Shown here in pieces: positions 46,068 through 53,638 of a stretch of DNA of 64,000 nucleotides. The notes under the pieces were generated by a model. That model was given only the letters and a program-made list of their open reading frames with translations, did not search any database and was not told the origin of the DNA. The position numbers and the translations under genes were made by a program. Origin of the DNA: Candidatus Cloacimonetes bacterium 4572_55 (lineage in GTDB: Bacteria; 4572-55); contig NBMB01000009.1 of the NCBI GenBank assembly GCA_002084765.1, positions 1-64,000 of the forward strand. Reading direction: 5' to 3'. Position 1 is the stretch's first letter. The number at the start of each line of letters is the position of its first letter.

Positions 46068-46730
46068 CTATATTTTTATCAGAATTTTATCCAGTGCCGC
46101 GCGCCCGTAATCCATCTCAACTACCCGAGAAATAAGATTTTCAATTTCAGATATGCGGTGGCTGCTTAAGATCATCAGCGTTTTTTTATTAAATCTGCTG
46201 AGCAGTTCGATAAATTTCTCCCTGGCTTTTGGGTCCAGGTTGGCGGTAGGTTCGTCCATAATTAAAATATCAATATCCCTACCTAAGGCTAACGAAATCA
46301 ATAACTTTTGTTTCATCCCGCCAGAAAGTTTGAAGAAAGGCTTTGTCCAATGCTCTTTCACCGAGAGACCTAAAGAATCAGCCACTTCAATAAAGGCGTC
46401 TTTTTTCGTTTTCGTTAATCGTGAAAAAAACTCCAACAGTTCTTTCACTGTCAGCCTGAGAGGAGGGGGCAGTTGGGGGATAAATCCGACCCGTTTTAAT
46501 ACATTTTTTCGGTGCAGTCTCGGGTTCATTCCCAGGACGCTCACATCCCCATCATACACGTAATGCCCAAGAATACAGCGGATCAACGTGGTTTTTCCAG
46601 CTCCATTTTGCCCGATTAGGGCAATGCGTTCGCCAGCGAGAAAGTTTACACTCAGGTCGTCAACAACGTGTATGCGATTAAAAACTTTTGTCAGATTTTT
46701 TATCTTTATAATCGGCGAATTTTGTTTCAT
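46068..46730 (-). CDS. nosF: NosF, ABC transporter ATP-binding protein
   Basis: The 220-residue ATPase has Walker A GQNGAGKTTLI near residue 38, ABC signature LSGGMKQKLL, Walker B ILIMDEPTANLD and a switch His in SSHRISE. It powers NosDFY for CuZ assembly. Its start overlaps nosH by 4 bases (ATGA). Confidence 0.92.
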   Translation of the reverse strand: MKQNSPIIKIKNLTKVFNRIHVVDDLSVNFLAGERIALIGQNGAGKTTLIRCILGHYVYDGDVSVLGMNPRLHRKNVLKRVGFIPQLPPPLRLTVKELLEFFSRLTKTKKDAFIEVADSLGLSVKEHWTKPFFKLSGGMKQKLLISLALGRDIDILIMDEPTANLDPKAREKFIELLSRFNKKTLMILSSHRISEIENLISRVVEMDYGRAALDKILIKI

Positions 46731-47656
46731 ATAATTTTGTCTAATCCTTTAAAAGTATAGGTAAGCGCGTTTCCTGGGCATATATCAACGCAATTTCCGC
46801 AACGAGTGCAATCGCCGCCGGCATGATGGATTTTATCCGTGGCTTTCCCTTTGGTAACAAACCAGAGTTCGTGAGGCGTCAGACAGGCATCATGGCAAAT
46901 TCGGCAATGACCGCATTTGTCGGTCTCAAATTTGATTGCCATAGGAGAAATTTTTCCAACCAAACTCCACGTCGAGCCTACGGGACATACATAACGGCAC
47001 CAGAATCGCTTGCTGTAAACGATCTCAAAAGTAATTAAAATAAATATCCATATAAGTATCAATCCGGGACCGTATATTAATATTCTGGAAAGCATACCAA
47101 CAGGATTGAATGTTTCGAAAATCAATCGCTCGGTTATAAACGCGATAATAAGGAAACCGACCCAGAAAACATATCTAATCCCAAGCTGAAAAACATGTTC
47201 TTTAATTTTTTTCTTTTTTATCAAATAATTATGCAATTTTTCAGCCCATTCGGCTAAAAAATGGTAGGGGCAGAGCCATGAGCAAAAAGTGCGCCCACCC
47301 ATCAGCAAATAAAAAAGGAGAACAGTGGTTAATCCAATTATGAAATTCATCGTTATATGTGGAAGATAATCTGTTTTCAGTGAAATAAAAAATAATTGAA
47401 AAGCCATATAAGGATCAATTAGATAAAATCCAAGTAGGCGAGAACCGCTGAGCGACCCTTCGAGCAAAGCCAAGTCGAACATAAATGACAGGGTAAAAAG
47501 AATATTGAGGAATAAGAGCACAGTCCATCGGCGAATACGCCATGTGTGCCGTTTTTTATGAGTATTTATCCAGTCCTTATATTTCATATTTAATTTTGCA
47601 TGAGGCATTTCTTCCCGACTTTTTGCAGGAAGCGGGTCTTTTATTTTTCTAAACAT
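46727..47656 (-). CDS. nosH: NosH/NapH-like membrane iron-sulphur protein
   Basis: The 309-residue protein has four to five membrane helices and cysteine motifs of the NapH/CcoG group: FCSWLCPYH and RFWCRYVCPVG at helix ends, and two 4Fe-4S motifs near the C-terminus (CGHCRICHDAC and CTRCGNCVDICPGNA). In clade II nos clusters NosG and NosH are thought to carry electrons from menaquinol to the periplasm. I chose the ATG at 47656 after GAGGAGG; it overlaps nosG by 8 bases. Confidence 0.88.
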   Translation of the reverse strand: MFRKIKDPLPAKSREEMPHAKLNMKYKDWINTHKKRHTWRIRRWTVLLFLNILFTLSFMFDLALLEGSLSGSRLLGFYLIDPYMAFQLFFISLKTDYLPHITMNFIIGLTTVLLFYLLMGGRTFCSWLCPYHFLAEWAEKLHNYLIKKKKIKEHVFQLGIRYVFWVGFLIIAFITERLIFETFNPVGMLSRILIYGPGLILIWIFILITFEIVYSKRFWCRYVCPVGSTWSLVGKISPMAIKFETDKCGHCRICHDACLTPHELWFVTKGKATDKIHHAGGDCTRCGNCVDICPGNALTYTFKGLDKII

Positions 47657-48503
47657 TCTTTGCCTCCTCATAACTCAGACCAGGTTTAATCACGATACTG
47701 GCATGCTCCGTAGGGCAGACCATTTCGCAAACACCGCATCCTGTGCATGTTTCTGTGACCTCTGGGATCCATTTTTTATTGCCATTTGCAGGACTTTGCT
47801 CTTTCAATTGGATCGCTCCCTCGATAGGGCAATGAATAACGCACAAGTCGCAAACCTCTCGATCAAAAATTTGCTCGCTCACTAATTGCGCCTTGGAAGC
47901 ACTGATATCTCGGTATCTTAGGACGCCTTTAAACTCACTTCCTCTGGGTGTTCCCTTAAATCCTTTGCCCTGAACCGCCAGGCAGGATTTCTCATTAACG
48001 ATCGCAAAACCGATATGCACGGCTTTTTTCATATTCGCAATTGCTATTTTAAAGACGTCGCCTCCATCGATTTCGCCAGCGTCAATTTTAGGCTGCAATT
48101 CTATGGCTGTTTCGACTCCGGTTTCTTTGAATTTGATAAAATCCAAAGCTGCGGTCGGACATGTTTCCGCACATTGCAATGAGTCGCATGAGAAATCACA
48201 CGCCTGTTGGCGAGCGTCGATATAAGGCGTATCAATAGAAAGACCCATATCCGCGTCAGCCAATTTGATTGCATGTATCGGGCATATTTGAATACAAAGT
48301 CCGCATTTGATACAGGCATAGAGAAAATCCTCTTCATTAATGACCCCAGGTGGTCGCAATAGCAGTTGTCCCGCGCCATTTTTATTATTTTTATCAATAA
48401 AGAGCAAGCCTGTTCCCGCAACTGCTATACCGACGACTGCCCAACCGCTTTGCTTAAGAAACTCCCTGCGGCTTTTTTCTTTATCAGAATTTTTATCAGG
48501 CAT
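47649..48503 (-). CDS. nosG: NosG/NapG-like periplasmic ferredoxin
   Basis: The 284-residue protein begins with a twin-arginine signal (SRREFLKQ) and a hydrophobic helix, then four 4Fe-4S motifs: CIKCGLCIQICP, a CDFSCDSLQCAETCP group, CDLCVIHCP and CTGCGVCEMVCP. It would work with NosH in quinol-linked electron transfer outside the membrane. A GGAC site precedes the ATG. Confidence 0.88.
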   Translation of the reverse strand: MPDKNSDKEKSRREFLKQSGWAVVGIAVAGTGLLFIDKNNKNGAGQLLLRPPGVINEEDFLYACIKCGLCIQICPIHAIKLADADMGLSIDTPYIDARQQACDFSCDSLQCAETCPTAALDFIKFKETGVETAIELQPKIDAGEIDGGDVFKIAIANMKKAVHIGFAIVNEKSCLAVQGKGFKGTPRGSEFKGVLRYRDISASKAQLVSEQIFDREVCDLCVIHCPIEGAIQLKEQSPANGNKKWIPEVTETCTGCGVCEMVCPTEHASIVIKPGLSYEEAKNV

Positions 48504-48546
48504 AATATGTCCTTTTATGTCAGAAAATTATATCAAAAAATTACGT

Positions 48547-49833
48547 TCACTCCAGCTCAAAAATCGGTGCTTCATCTTCCAGAATTAATTTTGGTTGCGA
48601 TAAAGGAGCCAGGCGTTCTAAAAAATCTAAGATAACCAATACAGGGGATCCATAGAAAAACTTCACATTTTGATTCGTTGACCATAAATGTTCCACATAG
48701 TCTAACAACTGGTACGGCGTATCGCCAATATTATCATAGTCTTGATCAAAACCTTGATAATCGTCCCAGTAATTGGATTCCCATTTATTTCCATTTGCTG
48801 TTTTTCCGCGCACCGCCACTTGTTCGAGATTGCCAATAAATTGGTTCTTTCGTAGCACATTTCCATAGAGATTGGAATGAAATTGTATCCCAACTCGGCA
48901 AAACGCGATCTCATTATTTTCAATAATATTTTTCTTTTCCAGAACAAATGGAGAAGTGTCGAAATAAATACCTTGCGAGGAATAAATAAATCGATTATTT
49001 AAAATCTGATTGTTGGATGTTTCCTTGAGTCCCAAACAGATGCCGGTGGGACCTGAAGAGCGCACAATCGTGTTCCCCACCATGATTGTTCTTTCGCTAT
49101 ACATTAAAAACACGCCAACAGAACTATCATAAAATTCATTGTTTTGAATGCGGTTATTGTGGGAGTACATAAAATGGATACTGTATCGATTTCCGACGCC
49201 GAGATTGCCTTCAAACAGATTTTCTTCAGAATACCAGACAACCATATCTCGCACATTATGCCAATAATTATGTTGAATTTTATTGGAAAAAGAATACCAA
49301 AGTCTAATTGCGTCTCCCTGCATTGCTTTATCTTTATTTTTTGAGCATATTTCATTATGAATAATTTCATTATTTTGTGCGTCTTGGAGATCAATACCAA
49401 ACAGGCAGTCAGTAATCAAGCAATTCTCGATGATGTTATAATTCCCACGAATGGAAACCGCGCAATCGATCTTATCGTGAGAATGACCCGAATTTGTAAT
49501 TTTCAAATTGACAAGACGGACGCTATCCGCCTGAATATAAAAGATAGAACCCTTACCGTCCACTGTGATTTCTGCACAATGCAAGCCATTAATTGTCAGG
49601 TTATTAATGGATATTTTCCCAGGACCGGTATAGCGACCCGGCTTCAGATTTATCACATCCCCGGGTTGGGCGCTGTCGATGATTTCCTGCATTGAGTACA
49701 CGGTAGCACTATCTTTGTATCCTTTAAACGGAATGGCCAAGCCAGGCTTAAATTCTTGCCCAAACAGGATGACAGGGAGTAGGAAAACGATAATGATTTG
49801 GAGATAAAATTTTAATTTCAATATAAGACCCAT
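48547..49833 (-). CDS. nosD: NosD, periplasmic NosZ maturation protein
   Basis: The product has about 428 residues, with a signal peptide (to about residue 25) and a right-handed beta-helix of the NosD/pectate-lyase type built of repeated IENCLITDCLFGIDLQDAQ-like rungs. NosD binds NosF2Y2 and passes copper to NosZ. I chose the ATG at 49833 after CGGAAATA; an upstream start would place charged residues before the signal peptide. Confidence 0.92.
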   Translation of the reverse strand: MGLILKLKFYLQIIIVFLLPVILFGQEFKPGLAIPFKGYKDSATVYSMQEIIDSAQPGDVINLKPGRYTGPGKISINNLTINGLHCAEITVDGKGSIFYIQADSVRLVNLKITNSGHSHDKIDCAVSIRGNYNIIENCLITDCLFGIDLQDAQNNEIIHNEICSKNKDKAMQGDAIRLWYSFSNKIQHNYWHNVRDMVVWYSEENLFEGNLGVGNRYSIHFMYSHNNRIQNNEFYDSSVGVFLMYSERTIMVGNTIVRSSGPTGICLGLKETSNNQILNNRFIYSSQGIYFDTSPFVLEKKNIIENNEIAFCRVGIQFHSNLYGNVLRKNQFIGNLEQVAVRGKTANGNKWESNYWDDYQGFDQDYDNIGDTPYQLLDYVEHLWSTNQNVKFFYGSPVLVILDFLERLAPLSQPKLILEDEAPIFELE

Positions 49834-50020
49834 TATTTCCGAGCAAAAACCAGACTTTTGCTCGACCATAGCATGTAAAATGCCGATAATTATTGGTATT
49901 TTCTCACCTTCGATCGAGAGACCCCGCGCGCGTCTGTCAGTCGGCAGGATGCCTGGGATTCGCTATTGTCAGCAGTTTGAATCCCAGACGATTTTCTTCG
50001 AAATCTGTGAAACATGTGGA

Positions 50021-50821
50021 TTATTTTTCTATGATCGTTTTTTTCTTTATCAGTACCGACAGAAATAAAAGGATTGCCACAGCGACAATAACAAAAAAAC
50101 CAATGTAGGGGTATGATTGGGTAGTGAATTGGGCGACCTTTCCTTCCCCAAAAACCGTAGGCATAAAGGGCTTAATGCCTTCAAAAGCACCGCCGCCATG
50201 AAGTGAGAGGTTATGCCCATACCAATATAAAGAAGCGATATACAAGCTCAAAAAATACCCGGGCAGCAACGCTGGAATGATGGCAAAAATTGCATTGAGA
50301 CGCTTTGGAGTGAATAAAAAATAAAGAATCATGACCGCGAGTAGCCCCAAAAGATAGGGGCTCCAAACAAGCATGGAGTCCAGGAATTTTAAATATCCAG
50401 GGGTTACATTTATTTTTTTTGGTTTTGCGGTATCTGGATCAATTATTGTATTTCCATCGGCGTCTCGTTCTACGTCAAAAACATAGTACACGGGATATTC
50501 CCGTTCAGGATCCGTATTGCGTCCTTGAGTGATTTTATACATGCCGATATAATGGTTAATGGCGTTCATTTCAGCGAGACAATCAGATCCTGCCTGGTTG
50601 CTGGCTAATTCCTCGCGCTCTTGCACTCCTTCGCAGCCATTATAAACGCCGCTGAATTTAAAATTGATTCGGATACCTTTGGGATACATCGACTTTGGAT
50701 ATTGATGGCTCTGCAAAGCCGTCCACCATACTGGCAGAAAATATGCCAAAATTATCAGTGCAAAAGCCAATCCCGTCAGAATCCTATAAAGTTTTATTTT
50801 CTTTTCGATTCCTTCAGACAT
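50021..50821 (-). CDS. nosB: NosB-like membrane protein of clade II nos clusters
   Basis: The 266-residue protein has one N-terminal helix (about 12-30), a periplasmic loop of about 125 residues with two cysteines (NGCEG, SDCLAE), and four more helices in the C-terminal half. This layout and its place directly upstream of nosD fit NosB, a conserved protein of clade II nos loci whose role is unknown. A good AGAGGAAGG site precedes the ATG. Confidence 0.75.
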   Translation of the reverse strand: MSEGIEKKIKLYRILTGLAFALIILAYFLPVWWTALQSHQYPKSMYPKGIRINFKFSGVYNGCEGVQEREELASNQAGSDCLAEMNAINHYIGMYKITQGRNTDPEREYPVYYVFDVERDADGNTIIDPDTAKPKKINVTPGYLKFLDSMLVWSPYLLGLLAVMILYFLFTPKRLNAIFAIIPALLPGYFLSLYIASLYWYGHNLSLHGGGAFEGIKPFMPTVFGEGKVAQFTTQSYPYIGFFVIVAVAILLFLSVLIKKKTIIEK

Positions 50822-51074
50822 AATTTCCTTCCTCTATTAACATATATTAACATATTAACAATAATTAATTATAAACAAAAGTCACTAACAATTAAGTAAA
50901 AAAGTTTATACAATTATTCAGTCTCCAAGACCCAAAGGCATTTTTGTCATATCATCCTTTTGGTCGCTTATTCAGATTATACTGGATAAATTATATCGAG
51001 TAATTATTTAAAGAGATATTTTTATGGGCAGGATTTTCCGTGCTAAAAATTGGCAATGGCCTCAGACTTTTTTC

Positions 51075-51104
51075 AAAAGCACAGTTTTTCTAAAAAGTGC
51101 TTTT
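51075..51104. repeat. Inverted repeat in the nosZ-B/nosB gap
   Basis: AAAAGCAC (51075-51082) pairs with GTGCTTTT (51097-51104), with TTTTT and AAAAA pairing inside around CT. It could be a second terminator or a regulatory dyad. Confidence 0.45.
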
Positions 51105-51186
51105 GACCTCCAAACAGTTTTAAATAAACGGCTTATGGATAATTCAGGTTAGAGATTTTGATACTGGATAACCACGACTTTTATTT

Positions 51187-51228
51187 AAATATAAAGGGAA
51201 CCTGACGAGCCAAGTCCCCTTTATATTT
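51187..51228 (-). terminator. Hairpin after nosZ-B
   Basis: AAATATAAAGGGA (51187-51199) pairs with the end of TCCCCTTTATATTT (51215-51228), with one bulged base, 34 bases after the nosZ-B stop. The U-rich side is within the stem. Confidence 0.55.
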
Positions 51229-51262
51229 TCCACAAATTACGAACTATCAGCGAAATACCGTA

Positions 51263-53638
51263 TTATTTCCCTGATTCAGCGGCAACTTTTTCCGATTTCT
51301 TCTTCATGTATACGATAACCTTATCGGTTTCTTCCGCAGAGAGATTTTGATCGGGCATCGCCAATTTATATATCTGGCGCAAAGCTTCGATATCATCGTC
51401 TCCATATTTTTCTTCCGGATTCATGATCCAATCTTTTAGCCAAACATCATCCCTGCGTTGATGAACGTTCAACAAATCCGGCCCATTAAAATCTTTACCA
51501 AAACGATGGCAGGCATTACAACCACCGTTTAGATATTCCAGTTCTCCTGGCAATAGGTTTTTCAATTCGATTGCTGAAGGCTTATAAGCCTGCATTTGCC
51601 TGTCTTTTTCCACACGTTGGGAATAGGCCAGCAGACGTCTCACGTCAGCGACTTTATCAAATTTAACGGACAAATAGCCCTGCAACGCGCGTCCGTCCGG
51701 TCCGTGGATTTTGTCTAACAACAGCGGATACATACCGGCTTTTTCAGCGACAAATTCAATAGTAGCCGTTTCTCCAGGTCTCCAGCGATACACCGCGTCA
51801 TAAGAGGCGACCTCGTACACGTAGTGATCTGTTTTGGTCTCGCCGAGATTAGTCAGATGAATCGTGACGGTCTGACCTTGGTTAGCTTCGATATTTGTCG
51901 GAGTTACCTTTCCATTCTGAATCGTGCCAAAGACTTCCACCTTGTTGCCGCTATTCGTAATTTTTTCATTACCGGCAGTAATGGAATGTTCCGATTTCGC
52001 CATTTTTTGGATATCGGTTCCAACCGGATAAGTCTCCTGGCTTCCAAAATCATCTTGATGAATTAACGTCGTGTAATGCGGCTCGCCCATTGGTATCGGC
52101 AGATCGTAAATAACTTTCATCTTGTTGGCGTCGATATCAATCAATTGATGATTTTGCGGATGCAATGGACCAACCGGATTGAAGCGGTCAATTGAAAGTT
52201 TGTTTAATGCGATCAAATATTTCCCATGCGGCTCTTTTGTGTCGCCATGAGCGGAAACCAAGTGACCGATATTGTAATGAGAAGGCACGGAATCTAGTAC
52301 TTTCAAATTAATATAATCCCATTTAGTCACTTTGGAATCCACATAAATGGACGTATAGATAATGCCTTTTTCGTCGTCATATTGGTTATGGAGTGGACCC
52401 AAGCCAACTTCTACGCTGCCATGGAGCGCGTCTTCCAAAGCGATAATAGGCAAACCATACGGATCATAATCCTCAAAATTTTCCTCTTCGATAGCTTTCA
52501 TGATCTTTTCAAAGGAATACACCCAGGCATGAGAATCCAATTTTCCAGCAACGACGATATAATCGCCAGTGGGATCCACGTCCACGCCGTGCGGAGATTT
52601 TGGCTCGGGAATCAGATAGAGAACGCCCAATTTTGCAGCCATATCAATGGTCATCACTTTGTGCCCGTTAATGATTTTGTAATTCCCACTTTTTACAAGT
52701 TCCTCCGCTTTTCTCCAATTAACCACATGCAGATAATCGGTGTCTTTGGACGAACAACCGGCTTCAAATGGAGGTCTGCCGCTTTCGATTCCGCCGAAAT
52801 AGGCTTCGGAACAGAATGAATTGGTAAAAGACCACCCATAACTGGCATTTTTACCAGCGTCGCTTAGATCTTGCGTGTACGGCGGAGCCAAAATAGTAAA
52901 AGATTCTTTTTCATTAATGCGGCCTCCGTCATTGTCAAATTTCCAGTAAGTGATACCGCCTCGCCAGTATTTCAAAAAATTGGCTTCAGTAAGCGAATAA
53001 TATTTTCTATCCGGCGGCGTCGGATATTGGCAGGCTTCGATAATATATTCAGAATTTGGCGTAAAAAAAGCACCGCCGTGATCATTACGAAAAATCGGGT
53101 TCTGCACGATTTGCTTTAATTCCCAGTCTTTAAGGGAAACGATAAAAATTCGGGGATTTGCTTTGTCATTAACTGTAGCCCATTTACCGTTATACAAACC
53201 GTTGGTTTCAGAAAAACCGGGATGGTGTGTGTCGCCCCACATAAGCGGCATGTCGTCAATAAAACCATCCTTCATCAGATTATAAGATTCCACGCTATAG
53301 CCGTATCCGTTGTGAGGATCTTTTGTATTTGTCGGCACATATTTCACAAGACGCATAGAAGGAACCGTGTATATAATCATATTGCCACGCTGTCCGCCAG
53401 AATTTAAGGCAACATATTCGTCGGCGTTTTTATCAGGCGTATATGTTTTGACAGCCGCCAGAATATCATCAGCATTGAGGTCTCGTCTTTTTATCACATC
53501 GCCAAAATTTTCTTCGCCATAAGGAACGCCGATCCCTTCTCCATCGACTTTGGCTTTTTTATCGCTACAGCTTGCAAAAAGCGCAGCGATAAATGCGCTT
53601 ATCATTCCGATCAAAAGCAATTTTTTAAAATTTCTCAT
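51263..53638 (-). CDS. nosZ: NosZ-B: NosZ homologue with intact CuZ ligands, no CuA, fused cytochrome c
   Basis: The 791-residue protein is a lipoprotein by its lipobox (FASC, Cys about 24), with a seven-bladed NosZ propeller, a cupredoxin domain and a C-terminal c-type haem. All seven CuZ histidines of nitrous oxide reductase can be placed: H138-H139 (GDTHHPGF), RNDHGG, KSPHGVD, LGPLHN, YNIGHL and GEPHY. In the cupredoxin domain the CuA loop (normally CxxxCxxxHxxM) is PLLLDKIHGPDGRALQG: both Cys, the His and the Met are gone. A cytochrome c with CNACH (707-711) and a Met candidate (AMPDQ) follows. It is coupled to nosZ-A by a TAATG overlap. The fused haem might partly replace CuA. Confidence 0.92.
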   Translation of the reverse strand: MRNFKKLLLIGMISAFIAALFASCSDKKAKVDGEGIGVPYGEENFGDVIKRRDLNADDILAAVKTYTPDKNADEYVALNSGGQRGNMIIYTVPSMRLVKYVPTNTKDPHNGYGYSVESYNLMKDGFIDDMPLMWGDTHHPGFSETNGLYNGKWATVNDKANPRIFIVSLKDWELKQIVQNPIFRNDHGGAFFTPNSEYIIEACQYPTPPDRKYYSLTEANFLKYWRGGITYWKFDNDGGRINEKESFTILAPPYTQDLSDAGKNASYGWSFTNSFCSEAYFGGIESGRPPFEAGCSSKDTDYLHVVNWRKAEELVKSGNYKIINGHKVMTIDMAAKLGVLYLIPEPKSPHGVDVDPTGDYIVVAGKLDSHAWVYSFEKIMKAIEEENFEDYDPYGLPIIALEDALHGSVEVGLGPLHNQYDDEKGIIYTSIYVDSKVTKWDYINLKVLDSVPSHYNIGHLVSAHGDTKEPHGKYLIALNKLSIDRFNPVGPLHPQNHQLIDIDANKMKVIYDLPIPMGEPHYTTLIHQDDFGSQETYPVGTDIQKMAKSEHSITAGNEKITNSGNKVEVFGTIQNGKVTPTNIEANQGQTVTIHLTNLGETKTDHYVYEVASYDAVYRWRPGETATIEFVAEKAGMYPLLLDKIHGPDGRALQGYLSVKFDKVADVRRLLAYSQRVEKDRQMQAYKPSAIELKNLLPGELEYLNGGCNACHRFGKDFNGPDLLNVHQRRDDVWLKDWIMNPEEKYGDDDIEALRQIYKLAMPDQNLSAEETDKVIVYMKKKSEKVAAESGK

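Larger units (their letters stand above)
50822..51262. other. Intergenic region between nosZ-B and nosB
   Basis: This 441-base gap is the only large break inside the run, so nosB onward may have its own promoter. It holds two inverted repeats (listed separately). A minus-strand TATAAT (plus 50986-50991) is present but lacks a convincing -35. No FNR- or NNR-type dyad (TTGAT-N4-ATCAA) was seen. Confidence 0.5.
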
